From NCBI GenBank assembly GCA_012519055.1, contig JAAYQU010000010.1, forward strand, positions 1 through 64,000: a DNA stretch of 64,000 bases, in the 5' to 3' direction. This document shows, one piece after another, positions 9,152 through 17,509 of the stretch; positions within the stretch are counted from its first letter, which is position 1, and every line of letters starts with the position of its first letter. The translations under genes were made by a program, and so were the position numbers. The stretch comes from Bacteroidales bacterium (GTDB lineage Bacteria; Bacteroidota; Bacteroidia; Bacteroidales; Salinivirgaceae). The notes under the pieces are model-generated. The model saw nothing but the letters and a program-made list of their open reading frames with translations. It was not told where the DNA came from and searched no databases.

Positions 9152-10412
9152 ATATTTGATATTTCTTATTATAACAACAATAGTTTCTCATTCAGTATTA
9201 TCCCAAATACAGACAGAAAGTCCATATTCAAAACTTGGTTTTGGTCTAATGGAAAATGAAGGGAATATTGTAAATAGTGGTATGGGAGGTTCTTCGGTTA
9301 CTTTGTATAAAAGAAATGCGTTAAATATTTCCAATCCTGCAGCAATTAGTTCAATTGACACGTTGTCTTTTGTGATGGAGTTTGGAATAAAATCAAATTT
9401 TTCTCATTTGTCTGCGACAGGATTGTCAAAAAACTCATTCTCTAGCAACTTGAATTATTTTGCTTTTGGCTTCAGAGGGTCTAAACGTTGGTCGGCAAGT
9501 CTCGGTTTAATGCCTATCTCTTCTCGTGGCTATGAGATTGTTGATCGTAAAACAATTGCAGGTGTGGGTAATGAAGAAAAATATTATATAGGTTCAGGCG
9601 GTATTAACAAATTGTATTTAATTAATAGTTTTGACATTTTTAAAGATTTTTCTGTTGGAGTATCTGCAGAATACTTATTCGGAAAACTTGAAGAAACGAA
9701 CACATTAATGTTTCCGGAATTGATGTCCGCAAGTCATTTGCAGGAAGGGTTGAAACAACAGATAAGTGATTTTAATGTGTCGTTCGGGTTGCATTACAGA
9801 CTGGATAAAACAGAACAAGAGCGATACGATTTTGGTTTGTCGTTTACACCTAAATCTAAAATAAAAGGAAAAGAGACATACTTAAAAGGAATTACAAATG
9901 GTGAAAACATTTGGTCAGCAGATGACAATGTTTTTTCAGACACAATGATATTTTACAACGATAAGACTGTACAGATTGAGAAACCAATGTCTTTTACAGT
10001 CGGACTCGGTAAAACATCTCTTAATGAATATTCAGCATCAATTGACTATACCTTTGCAAATTGGTTGTCGACAAATTTTGAAAACACAAAGAACTCACAT
10101 CGCTTGGCTTTAGGATATTCATTTATACCACAATGGAATTCAGCTGTTAGCTATGCAAAACGATCAACTTATCGTTTTGGAGCATTTTTAGAAAGTACCA
10201 ACATTTCGATATCTGATACCGAAATCTTAAACTTTGGAATAGCTGCTGGTGTTGGGTTACCAATAAGGCGAGGTCTTTACAATGTTGACATTGACCTGCA
10301 GTTAGGACAAATGGGAACAAATAAAAACGATCAGATAAAAGATCATTATATAAGACTTAATTTAAAACTAAGATTCAGTGAAATGTGGTTTTATAAACCT
10401 AAATATGATTAA
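9144..10412 (+). CDS. Outer-membrane beta-barrel protein of unknown function
   Basis: A 422-residue protein with a signal peptide (MYRYLIFLIITTIVSHSVLS, then Gln). The start of the mature part, 'SPYSKLGFG' and 'NISNPAAISSID', together with alternating-residue strands and the ending 'YIRLNLKLRFSEMW', indicates an outer-membrane barrel of the broad FadL/OmpP1-like type seen in Bacteroidota. It overlaps coaX by 8 bases and is followed by a TPR protein and LptC, so a link to envelope assembly or LPS transport is plausible but is inference. No substrate can be named. Confidence 0.7.
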   Translation: MYRYLIFLIITTIVSHSVLSQIQTESPYSKLGFGLMENEGNIVNSGMGGSSVTLYKRNALNISNPAAISSIDTLSFVMEFGIKSNFSHLSATGLSKNSFSSNLNYFAFGFRGSKRWSASLGLMPISSRGYEIVDRKTIAGVGNEEKYYIGSGGINKLYLINSFDIFKDFSVGVSAEYLFGKLEETNTLMFPELMSASHLQEGLKQQISDFNVSFGLHYRLDKTEQERYDFGLSFTPKSKIKGKETYLKGITNGENIWSADDNVFSDTMIFYNDKTVQIEKPMSFTVGLGKTSLNEYSASIDYTFANWLSTNFENTKNSHRLALGYSFIPQWNSAVSYAKRSTYRFGAFLESTNISISDTEILNFGIAAGVGLPIRRGLYNVDIDLQLGQMGTNKNDQIKDHYIRLNLKLRFSEMWFYKPKYD

Positions 10413-10447
10413 TAATTAAACAGTGTTAAACCTAAAATGTAAAAATC

Positions 10448-11794
10448 ATGATTTATAAAAGAATTTTAGCTGTACTAACAATCTCTTTAACGTTATTTAA
10501 TGTCACCGTATTTGCACAAAAAGGAGTTGAAGACGGTTCTAAGTATGGCAAAGGAGAAGACAGTATTCGAGCATTGCAAAACTTATCAATGTATCAACAG
10601 TACATTAAACAAAGGGCTTATAAAGAAGCCGTTATTCCCTGGCGAGTAATTTTTATCGAAGCCCCTCGATGTAGTTACAATATGTATTTACACGGTGTAA
10701 CTATTTATAAGACACTTTTTAACGAAACACAAGATCCGGAGCTTAGAAAGGCTTATGTTGATACCATTATGTTGATTTATGATCAACGAAGTCAATATTT
10801 TGGAAAACGAGGAGAGGTGCTTGCAAGAAAAGCGTTAGATATGCGCGAACTTGACGAAACTAGATCAGAAGAGGCATACAACTTTATTGTCGAGGCTATA
10901 AAGCTCGATGGAAATGACGTTCCAGATTTTGCTATAAACACCTTTATGCAGATTTCATTATCAAGATATCTGAAAGAAGAAATCGACAGAGACCAGATGA
11001 TTAATAACTTTGCTACTTCTGTCGACATAATGGAACATAAGATTAAGCACTCAAAAGATGAAAAAGAACGGGAGACTAACCAGCAAATTCTAAACAACGC
11101 TAATTTGATTTTTTCTAACAGTGGTGCCGCTGATTGTGAAACATTGACCCCTGTGTTAGAAAGGAAGTATACAAGCAATCCTGATGACATTGGTAATCTT
11201 AATACCATCGTAAATCTTCTTAGAACAGTAGGATGTGAAGACACTGAACTCTTTGCAAAAGCAGCCGAAAAATTATACGAGCTCGAACCATCAGCTTCAT
11301 CAGCATATAATTTAGGAAAGTTCTTTTTGGCAAAAAAAGAGTTTAATAAAACCATATCGTATTATGAACAGGCAATTAATTTAGAAGAAAGCGATGTAAC
11401 AAAAGCTCAATATTATTCAGAATTAGCTTTAATTTATTTTGTAGCTGAAAAAAGTCCGTCAGAAACTAGAAACATAGCCAATAAAGCACTTCAGATAAAT
11501 CCAAACGATGGTAAAACAATTATGTTAATCGGCAGATTATATGTACAATATAATAGAAGTATCAGTGAAGTAGAATTTGAACAAAATACAGCTTATTGGG
11601 CAGCGGTTGATAAATTTATACAGGCAAAAAGAGTTGACCCAACCGTTACGGAAGAAGCAGATAAATTAATATACACATACTCAGCATATTTCCCAACTTT
11701 AGAAAATGCTTTTTTCCACGATTTATCCGAAGGTCAAGAATATGTAGTTCCAGGTTGGATAAACGAGAGAACACGCGTACGACTTAGAAAGTGA
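10448..11794 (+). CDS. Exported TPR-repeat protein
   Basis: A 448-residue protein with a signal peptide (MIYKRILAVLTISLTLFNV, cleavage near Ala-Gln). The second half contains tetratricopeptide-like repeats, for example 'SASSAYNLGKFFLAKKEF' at about 280 and 'AQYYSELALIYFV' and 'DGKTIMLIGRLYVQY' after it. TPR proteins are scaffolds; this one probably acts in the periplasm. Its stop overlaps the start of lptC by 4 bases (GTGATAA), which argues for coupled synthesis. I recall this gene being conserved next to lptC in related genomes, but no function is established to my knowledge. Confidence 0.75.
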   Translation: MIYKRILAVLTISLTLFNVTVFAQKGVEDGSKYGKGEDSIRALQNLSMYQQYIKQRAYKEAVIPWRVIFIEAPRCSYNMYLHGVTIYKTLFNETQDPELRKAYVDTIMLIYDQRSQYFGKRGEVLARKALDMRELDETRSEEAYNFIVEAIKLDGNDVPDFAINTFMQISLSRYLKEEIDRDQMINNFATSVDIMEHKIKHSKDEKERETNQQILNNANLIFSNSGAADCETLTPVLERKYTSNPDDIGNLNTIVNLLRTVGCEDTELFAKAAEKLYELEPSASSAYNLGKFFLAKKEFNKTISYYEQAINLEESDVTKAQYYSELALIYFVAEKSPSETRNIANKALQINPNDGKTIMLIGRLYVQYNRSISEVEFEQNTAYWAAVDKFIQAKRVDPTVTEEADKLIYTYSAYFPTLENAFFHDLSEGQEYVVPGWINERTRVRLRK

Positions 11795-12426
11795 TAAATA
11801 GATTATTATATCGAAACAAATCAAGTAGGATGGCTACTATCTTAGTGGCTATCCTATTTCTGTTTAATGCCTGTGCTGAAGGAATCCACGATAACAGAAC
11901 TATTCCCGACATTGTGAATTACCCCGGATTGTCGGCAAATAAAGTAGAGTTGTTGCATAGTCAATACGGCAAAGTAAAACTAAAAGTTATAACTCAAACG
12001 GTAAACGTATTTAGCTATCAGGAAGAACCCAAAACCGAATTCCCTGATGGTATAGTTGTTGAGTTCTTTGATGACAGTATGAATGTGACATCATATTTAT
12101 CTGCAAATAGAGCTGTATATTATGAGAATGATAATAGGTGGGAAGCAATGGGTGATGTAGAGGCAAAGAACATTGAAGGAACATTGTTTAACACAGAATA
12201 CATTGAGTGGGATGAAAAAAACGAAGTGATAAAGAGTGATAGATTTATAAAAGTTACCGAAAAAGACGCTATTATTATTGGACGGGGCTTTAGAGCCAAG
12301 CAAGATTTTACTGACTGGGAAATTTTCAATATTTCAGGAGATTTTAGTATCAATAAAAGTGAGTTTAATTCAGATGATGATGTTGAAACAGACACATTAA
12401 TGGAAATTTATCCCGACATAAAATAA
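11791..12426 (+). CDS. lptC: LPS export ABC transporter periplasmic protein LptC
   Basis: Part of the Lpt bridge that moves lipopolysaccharide from the inner to the outer membrane. The 211-residue protein shows an N-terminal hydrophobic segment with a lipobox-like 'LFNAC' and then an OstA/LptC beta-jellyroll pattern ('FPDGIVVEFFDD', 'YLSANRAVYYEND', 'WEAMGDVEAKN', 'GTLFNTEYIEWDEK'). I keep the GTG at 11791 because it gives a basic n-region and overlaps the previous stop; an ATG at 11830 would lack basic residues. LptA, LptB and LptF/G are not in the window. Confidence 0.87.
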   Translation: MINRLLYRNKSSRMATILVAILFLFNACAEGIHDNRTIPDIVNYPGLSANKVELLHSQYGKVKLKVITQTVNVFSYQEEPKTEFPDGIVVEFFDDSMNVTSYLSANRAVYYENDNRWEAMGDVEAKNIEGTLFNTEYIEWDEKNEVIKSDRFIKVTEKDAIIIGRGFRAKQDFTDWEIFNISGDFSINKSEFNSDDDVETDTLMEIYPDIK

Positions 12427-12447
12427 ACTAAATTAGTTGACGACAAG

Positions 12448-12478
12448 TTTTAATAGAAAGTTTATTCTATTACCTTTG
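12448..12478 (+). promoter_or_regulatory. Candidate promoter of the CNNM/CBS gene
   Basis: TACCTTTG at 12471-12478 matches TAnnTTTG, and TTTT at 12448-12451 lies about 20 bases upstream where TTTG is expected. It sits 19 bases before the ATG at 12498, so the leader would be very short. Confidence 0.4.
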
Positions 12479-12497
12479 TAACAACCGATAAAAAAAG

Positions 12498-13760
12498 ATG
12501 AATATCACATACGTTATAATTGTATTGATAACAATAACATTCTCTGCCTTCTTCTCGGGAATGGAGATAGCTTATTTATCATCAAGTAAGCTTAAAATAG
12601 AGATTGAGCGAAAAAAGAACAGATATCTATCGGCAATAATGGGTGTTTTTGTTAAAAATCCAGCGCAATATATTTCAACAATGCTTATTGGAAATAATAT
12701 TGCCCTTGTCGTATATGGAATTTTTATAGCTTTAATATTAGAACCATATATTGCAATGTTTGTTTCCGGAGATTGGTTGATAATGTTTACTCAAACAATT
12801 ATATCCACCATTATTATATTAATAACAGGTGAATTTACACCCAAAATTTTATTTCGAATAAATCCAAATAGGGTTTTGAGATTTTTTGCAGTTCCCGGAA
12901 TGTTTTTTTACATTATATTTTATCCTATTGCAAAAATTACTACATACATCTCTAATTTCTTTTTAAGAATAATAACAAGGGGAGAATCAACAACTACAGA
13001 AACAACGCTGGCTTTTGATAGATATGATTTAAGCGATTTGCTCACGCAACATCAATCAATAACAAACAATCCAACCACATCAAAGCAAAATGTTAAAATG
13101 TTTCGTAACGTTCTTGATTTTCACGACATTACCACGCGTGAGTGCATAGTTCCTCGTAATGAAATTGTTGCTATTGATATTTCTGATTCAATATCTAACC
13201 TTACTAGCAAATTTGCAGAAACAGGATATTCAAGAATTCTTGTGTATGAGAACAATATTGACAACATCATAGGATACGTTCACACAATCGATATGTTCTC
13301 AATGCCAGAAAGCATAAAAAGTATTGTGCACCCTGTATTAATTGTTCCCGAGACAATGCCAGCCAATAAATTGTTGAAAAAATTAATTAAGCAAAGAAAA
13401 AGTATAGCACTGGTAGTCGATGAGTTTGGAGGAACCGATGGAGTAGTTACCCTTGAAGATGTTCTTGAAGAGATAATTGGAGAAATTGAAGATGAACATG
13501 ATACAAATCAGTATGAAGATAAAAAAATTGATGATAATAAATATCTCCTATCCGGAAGATTAGAAATTGATATGTTAAATGAGAAATACAGGTTAGGTTT
13601 CGAAGAAAGCGATCAATACGAAACACTTGCAGGATATATTTTGTATCATCATAGAAATATACCTAAACAAAATCAAATAATTACTATACAAAACTATAAA
13701 TTCAAGATTGTGCGGGCTTCAGGCACACAAATTATTACCGTCGAATTAACAGTTTTGTAA
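12498..13760 (+). CDS. CNNM/CBS-domain membrane protein (HlyC/CorC family)
   Basis: A 420-residue protein with an N-terminal CNNM (DUF21) membrane domain of three to four segments (residues ~1-160, beginning with 'FSAFFSGMEIAYLSSS'), two CBS domains ('IVPRNEIVAIDI', 'YSRILVYENNIDNIIGYVH', 'IALVVDEFGGTDGVVTLED') and a C-terminal CorC_HlyC transporter-associated domain. Family members are linked to magnesium or other cation efflux. It is a paralogue of the GldE-like protein at 41463, but its neighbours lptC and ppiD mark it as the ordinary housekeeping copy. Confidence 0.88.
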   Translation: MNITYVIIVLITITFSAFFSGMEIAYLSSSKLKIEIERKKNRYLSAIMGVFVKNPAQYISTMLIGNNIALVVYGIFIALILEPYIAMFVSGDWLIMFTQTIISTIIILITGEFTPKILFRINPNRVLRFFAVPGMFFYIIFYPIAKITTYISNFFLRIITRGESTTTETTLAFDRYDLSDLLTQHQSITNNPTTSKQNVKMFRNVLDFHDITTRECIVPRNEIVAIDISDSISNLTSKFAETGYSRILVYENNIDNIIGYVHTIDMFSMPESIKSIVHPVLIVPETMPANKLLKKLIKQRKSIALVVDEFGGTDGVVTLEDVLEEIIGEIEDEHDTNQYEDKKIDDNKYLLSGRLEIDMLNEKYRLGFEESDQYETLAGYILYHHRNIPKQNQIITIQNYKFKIVRASGTQIITVELTVL

Positions 13761-13785
13761 AAAGAAGTTACAAAAATCTCTCTCT

Positions 13786-13817
13786 TTTGCACAAATCAAT
13801 CATTTTTATTACTTTCG
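13786..13817 (+). promoter_or_regulatory. Candidate promoter of ppiD
   Basis: TTTG at 13786-13789, a 20-base spacer, then TACTTTCG at 13810-13817, one base from TAnnTTTG. Spacing fits the Bacteroidota -33/-7 promoter. Predicted leader is ~35 bases. Confidence 0.45.
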
Positions 13818-13857
13818 TGCCCTCAAATAATATGTATAACTTTATTAATTTAACAAT

Positions 13858-15972
13858 ATGCCAGCATTAGAAAAAATACGTAGTCGTTCGGGATTACTGA
13901 TTGCCGTGGTGGGAGTAGCTTTACTCGCTTTTATTCTTGGAGACTTCTTCTCAAGCAGAAACGCGTACAGAGGACAGCCCGATATAGCCGAAGTTAATGG
14001 CGAAAAAATTTATTACGTAGAATATCAACAGCGAATTGATGAAGCCGTTGAAAACATGAAACAACATTTGGGACAAACCTCATTGGACGACAGGACCTAC
14101 GCCCAGATTCAAGATCAAGTTTGGGACCAACTTGTTAGCAAGTTGATTATGAATAACGAATTAGAGAAACTTGGTTTGACAGTTTCAAGTGAAGAGCTGT
14201 TAGATATGGTTAAGGGTAATAATGTACATCCTGAAGTTCAGAGCGTTCCCATATTTCAAGACCCGGAGACAGGAATCTTTGATCCTTCACGTGTAGTCCT
14301 GTTTCTTCAAAACTTAGATGCAGACAATACGGGACGTTCACGTCAAGCATGGATGTCATTTGAAGAATATTTGCTACAACAACGCGAAAACGACAAATAT
14401 TTTTCAGCAATCAATAAGGGAATATATGTAACTGATTTACAAGCAAAAAACGCATCTGTTGAAAAATCAGCTAAAGTAGATTTGAAAGCGGTTTTTGTAC
14501 CATATACCTCTATTAACGACTCACTTGTAACTGTTACAGATAAGGAGTTGAAAGATTACTATAAAGACCATAAAGAACAATATAAGCAGGATTTGTCGAT
14601 AGATCTTGAGTATGTACTTTTCCCTGTTGAAGCAACTGACACCGATATTGAAGCAATAGTTGAAGAGCTGCAAGATATTCAAGAAGAGTTTGCAATGGTA
14701 CAAGACAATCAAAGCTACGTTAATGCTAACTCTGATGGTTCATACGACGGCAAATTCTATCGTAAAAACGAATACAGTAATACTTTTGTTGACTCTGTTA
14801 TGTTTAGCCTACAAGTCGGAGAAATGTATGGTCCATACATAGAAGACAATAAGTATAAATTAACAAAGCTTGCAGCAAAAGAGATGCAGCCCGACTCTAT
14901 ACAAACGGCAGCAGTAATTCTTATCCCCAAAAGACAAGAAGATGTTGAGGTAATGAGAAATCAGGCTGATAGTATAGTTGATCTAATTAATAAAGGTGCA
15001 AAAATTTCAGATTTTGCCAGCTTTAGTGAAAGTCAAGAAAGCGTTAAACCCGAGTGGGTTAATGTTGAAAATATGCCATATGGACAATCTCTATTATCCG
15101 TTAAAACAGGAAATGCAGTTGTTGAATTATCGCCTGAGGGATTTTATGTTATTCAAGTTGTTGCACGCGGAAAAGAGGAGTTGAAAATTCAATTAGCAAC
15201 TCTTGAGCGTACAATCAGTGCTAGTGATAATACAAGAACTTCAATATATCAAAAAGCAAACAGCTTCGCTTCTACGATTCGTACCGCAGATGATTTTAAT
15301 ACAAAAGTTGAGGAGCATGGGCTTGTAAAAAGAGTTGCAGGCATGTTGAATGAAAATTCACGTGAAATCAGAGGTCTGGATAATGCAAGAACTTTAATAC
15401 GTGAAGCATTCTTCGCAACCGAAGGAACTCTTGTAACACATCGAAATAATAATTCTCCGATATTTGAATTGGGAGATAATTATGTTATAGCTTTCTTGAA
15501 AAAACGAAATGAGAAGGGTTATACACCCATTGATGATTTAAGACCGACCATAGAAAATAATGTAAAAAAACAAAAGAAAGCTAAAACAATAATTGCAAAT
15601 TTTGAAAGCGCATTGAAAGAAGCAAATAATAGTGTAGAACAGCTTGCTGAAAAAATGGAGGCAGAAATCAAAGAGGTAAACTCTCTCACATTTTCAGCAT
15701 TCAATGTACCTGGTGGAGTTGGAATTGAACCAAAAATAAATGGTATAGCATTTACAATGGATAAAGAACAACTGTCGGAACCTATTGAAGGGAATAACGG
15801 AGTTTATGTCATCTCTGTTGTTGAAAAACATGAGCTTGCAACTGATGAAATGAGTTACGATGTAGAGAAACATAATATACGAATGACGTTGCAATCAAGG
15901 GCAAGTTCCGAAATTTCAAGAATATTGAAAGACGTATCAAAAATTGAAGATCACAGATTGCTGTTTCAATAG
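13858..15972 (+). CDS. PpiD-like periplasmic peptidyl-prolyl isomerase/foldase
   Basis: A 704-residue inner-membrane-anchored chaperone. One membrane segment (residues ~13-30, 'GLLIAVVGVALLAFILGDFF') is followed by a SurA_N-type chaperone region ('DIAEVNGEKIYYVEYQQRID'), a large helical part, and a parvulin-like region around residues 345-440. It probably helps outer-membrane and secreted proteins fold after Sec export, which suits a cell with many barrels and T9SS cargo. Length matches Bacteroidota homologues. A strong terminator follows 23 bases after the stop. Confidence 0.87.
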   Translation: MPALEKIRSRSGLLIAVVGVALLAFILGDFFSSRNAYRGQPDIAEVNGEKIYYVEYQQRIDEAVENMKQHLGQTSLDDRTYAQIQDQVWDQLVSKLIMNNELEKLGLTVSSEELLDMVKGNNVHPEVQSVPIFQDPETGIFDPSRVVLFLQNLDADNTGRSRQAWMSFEEYLLQQRENDKYFSAINKGIYVTDLQAKNASVEKSAKVDLKAVFVPYTSINDSLVTVTDKELKDYYKDHKEQYKQDLSIDLEYVLFPVEATDTDIEAIVEELQDIQEEFAMVQDNQSYVNANSDGSYDGKFYRKNEYSNTFVDSVMFSLQVGEMYGPYIEDNKYKLTKLAAKEMQPDSIQTAAVILIPKRQEDVEVMRNQADSIVDLINKGAKISDFASFSESQESVKPEWVNVENMPYGQSLLSVKTGNAVVELSPEGFYVIQVVARGKEELKIQLATLERTISASDNTRTSIYQKANSFASTIRTADDFNTKVEEHGLVKRVAGMLNENSREIRGLDNARTLIREAFFATEGTLVTHRNNNSPIFELGDNYVIAFLKKRNEKGYTPIDDLRPTIENNVKKQKKAKTIIANFESALKEANNSVEQLAEKMEAEIKEVNSLTFSAFNVPGGVGIEPKINGIAFTMDKEQLSEPIEGNNGVYVISVVEKHELATDEMSYDVEKHNIRMTLQSRASSEISRILKDVSKIEDHRLLFQ

Positions 15973-15995
15973 ATTGAGTTAAAAATTTATAAAGT

Positions 15996-16026
15996 AGAGA
16001 CGTCACATTGTGGCGTCTCTTTTTCT
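15996..16026 (+). terminator. Terminator of the ppiD transcript (also a GTAGAGAC-type repeat)
   Basis: AGAGACG (15996-16002) pairs with CGTCTCT (16014-16020), with an inner CACA/TGTG stem and a 3-base loop, followed by TTTTTC. The outer stem is the same as in palindromes near 28546, 44735 and 50367, so terminator and dispersed repeat coincide. Confidence 0.85.
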
Positions 16027-16046
16027 TAATTTTTATTAAGGGAAGG

Positions 16047-16135
16047 GGATTGAGAGAAGACGGAGCATGCTCCTCTACTTTTACCTTTCAACTTTTACCT
16101 CAATTGCACATTGTTCATTGCTAATTGCTAATTGC
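16047..16135. repeat. Degenerate palindrome plus CAATTG...GCTAATTG repeat
   Basis: A decayed copy of the GGAGCATGCTCC palindrome (16055-16076) leads into an ACTTTTACCTTTCAACTT-type stretch and then, at 16101-16135, CAATTGCACATTGTTCATTG and two GCTAATT units. The last part runs to the stop of the minus-strand lipoprotein at 16138. Matching blocks occur at 50407-50423, 57199-57232 (inverted) and 61034-61085. Confidence 0.7.
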
Positions 16136-16137
16136 TT

Positions 16138-16575
16138 TCAATTAGTGATCCACAAAGTGTTTAATGTTTGATTATAATAAGTCTGGTACTCTGTTAGATA
16201 AAAATAAGCAGGACCCTTATTTACCGAGCCATCAATTAAACTAAACCGTGACCCGCACTCTTGACACTCTAACAATATAGCACTGTTGGGACTATCTGTT
16301 AACCGAACCCACTCGTTGTGGGTTTTTGACGTACACATGCGATCATAAGCTTTGAACTCGTTTTGAGAAAGACGATATACTACAATACCAAGTCCACTTC
16401 CTCCCCCTGTGATAAAAACATGTGTACCTATAATAAACGAGTTAAATTCGGCTTTATTCAAATCAAGCTGGATGTCCACAGGTCCATATGGAACGGGAGT
16501 TTTTTCATTTTTACAACTTACAAAAACAAAAAGTGACAAAAAAATAAAATATCTTATTATCTTTGACGGCAACAT
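16138..16575 (-). CDS. Lipoprotein with variant Rieske-like domain
   Basis: A 145-residue lipoprotein: hydrophobic leader and lipobox ending at Cys21 ('FVFVSC'). The C-terminal half carries the second Rieske motif almost perfectly, 'CQECGSRFSLIDGSVNKGPA' (from Cys104), but the usual His of C-x-x-H is Cys107. The first motif is also changed: instead of C-x-H there is Cys81 followed by His86. So ligands could be three Cys and one His, or the cluster may be lost. True Rieske proteins carry electrons through a [2Fe-2S] centre; whether this one does is unknown. It converges on ppiD and is divergent from the small gene at 16656. Confidence 0.72.
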   Translation of the reverse strand: MLPSKIIRYFIFLSLFVFVSCKNEKTPVPYGPVDIQLDLNKAEFNSFIIGTHVFITGGGSGLGIVVYRLSQNEFKAYDRMCTSKTHNEWVRLTDSPNSAILLECQECGSRFSLIDGSVNKGPAYFYLTEYQTYYNQTLNTLWITN

Positions 16576-16655
16576 TGTAATACACGATTTGATAAACTAT
16601 ACGTACAAAAGTATGTAGAATGTTTCGTTTTTCAAAAATATAAAGTAACAATAAA

Positions 16656-17027
16656 TTGTATTGCAAAATTAAGCCATTGTTATGTGTAGTTTTTTTGCAT
16701 TTGTTTGTCAATGGGTTTGGACAGCAACAATATTCAATTGATAAGCGTTCTTTGAAAAGGAGTGGCAGACTATCAGCAAAAGAATATTTGTACTACAGAA
16801 AAATAGCAAAAGTAGAAAAAAAGCAGGCTTCCAAAATGAAGATAATGGATAAAAAAACGGATAAGCTTGCAAAAAAATATGCCAAAACAAAACAGACAAA
16901 AAAAGTACAAAAGAGAATGAAAGAATCACGGAAAATGGCTGATAAGTTTAACAAGGGGAAGCCACAAGTCAGTGATTATCTAATGTTTAAATATAAAATG
17001 AAGAGACTATATGGACGAGATTTTTGA
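16656..17027 (+). CDS. Small Lys-rich exported protein, unknown
   Basis: A 123-residue protein with a short hydrophobic leader ('CVVFLHLFVNGFG', then Gln) and a very basic, helical mature part rich in Lys, Arg and Met ('DKRSLKRSGRLSAKEYLYY', 'VQKRMKESRKMADKF'). No family is recognised. The only in-frame start after the upstream stop is the TTG at 16656, so start choice rests on the leader. It overlaps the following gene by 17 bases, which suggests coupling. Confidence 0.55.
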   Translation: MYCKIKPLLCVVFLHLFVNGFGQQQYSIDKRSLKRSGRLSAKEYLYYRKIAKVEKKQASKMKIMDKKTDKLAKKYAKTKQTKKVQKRMKESRKMADKFNKGKPQVSDYLMFKYKMKRLYGRDF

Positions 17028-17400
17028 AATATTAGTTTATGTGGTTCTTATTGTGATTGTAATAGCTGTTAATGTTGGAAAAGCAGTTAAAAGAAAATCT
17101 GTAATTGCGGAGAGTGTTCCCCCTACTGATGCAGATGGCGGACCTATATTTACTGATGTTTTAAGTGAAGAAGCAAATGATTTTTCCGTAGAAAAAAATA
17201 ATATAACCGAAATAGAGGATCAAAAGTCTCAATCAGACTACAATTTATCATCAATTTTAATTCATAGAGAAACACGTAGGAAAGAACAGATTTTAAAAAA
17301 TACGAAAAATGAAAACAGTCAAGAAAAAGAACGTGTTAGACCTAATATGTTTAAAAAAGCGATAATATATTCGGCAATAATTAAGAGACCATATGATTGA
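17011..17400 (+). CDS. Single-span membrane protein, unknown
   Basis: A 129-residue protein with one N-terminal membrane helix ('IFEILVYVVLIVIVIAVNVG', residues ~4-23), a following basic KAVKRK and a polar, charged C-terminal region that is probably disordered and cytosolic by the positive-inside rule. The ending 'FKKAIIYSAIIKRPYD' is amphipathic. No domain is recognised. It overlaps the preceding Lys-rich protein gene, so the two are likely made together. The next gene, a TonB receptor, has its own candidate promoter. Confidence 0.6.
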   Translation: MDEIFEILVYVVLIVIVIAVNVGKAVKRKSVIAESVPPTDADGGPIFTDVLSEEANDFSVEKNNITEIEDQKSQSDYNLSSILIHRETRRKEQILKNTKNENSQEKERVRPNMFKKAIIYSAIIKRPYD

Positions 17401-17435
17401 AATATTAACAAAATATTAACTTTTTATGCAATTTT

Positions 17436-17468
17436 ATTGCGAAAGTAAAAAGAGAATATCTATATTTA
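17436..17468 (+). promoter_or_regulatory. Candidate promoter of the TonB receptor unit
   Basis: ATTG at 17436-17439 and TATATTTA at 17461-17468 are 21 bases apart and resemble TTTG/TAnnTTTG with one change each. Predicted leader to the ATG at 17510 is ~35 bases. Confidence 0.35.
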
Positions 17469-17509
17469 CCGATTTAAAAAAAGGAATATTTATTCAAAAA
17501 TAGGCGATT

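Noticed and set aside
10792-11355. 187-codon frame antisense to the TPR gene
   Set aside because: Ser-rich shadow of the TPR coding sequence; no family features.
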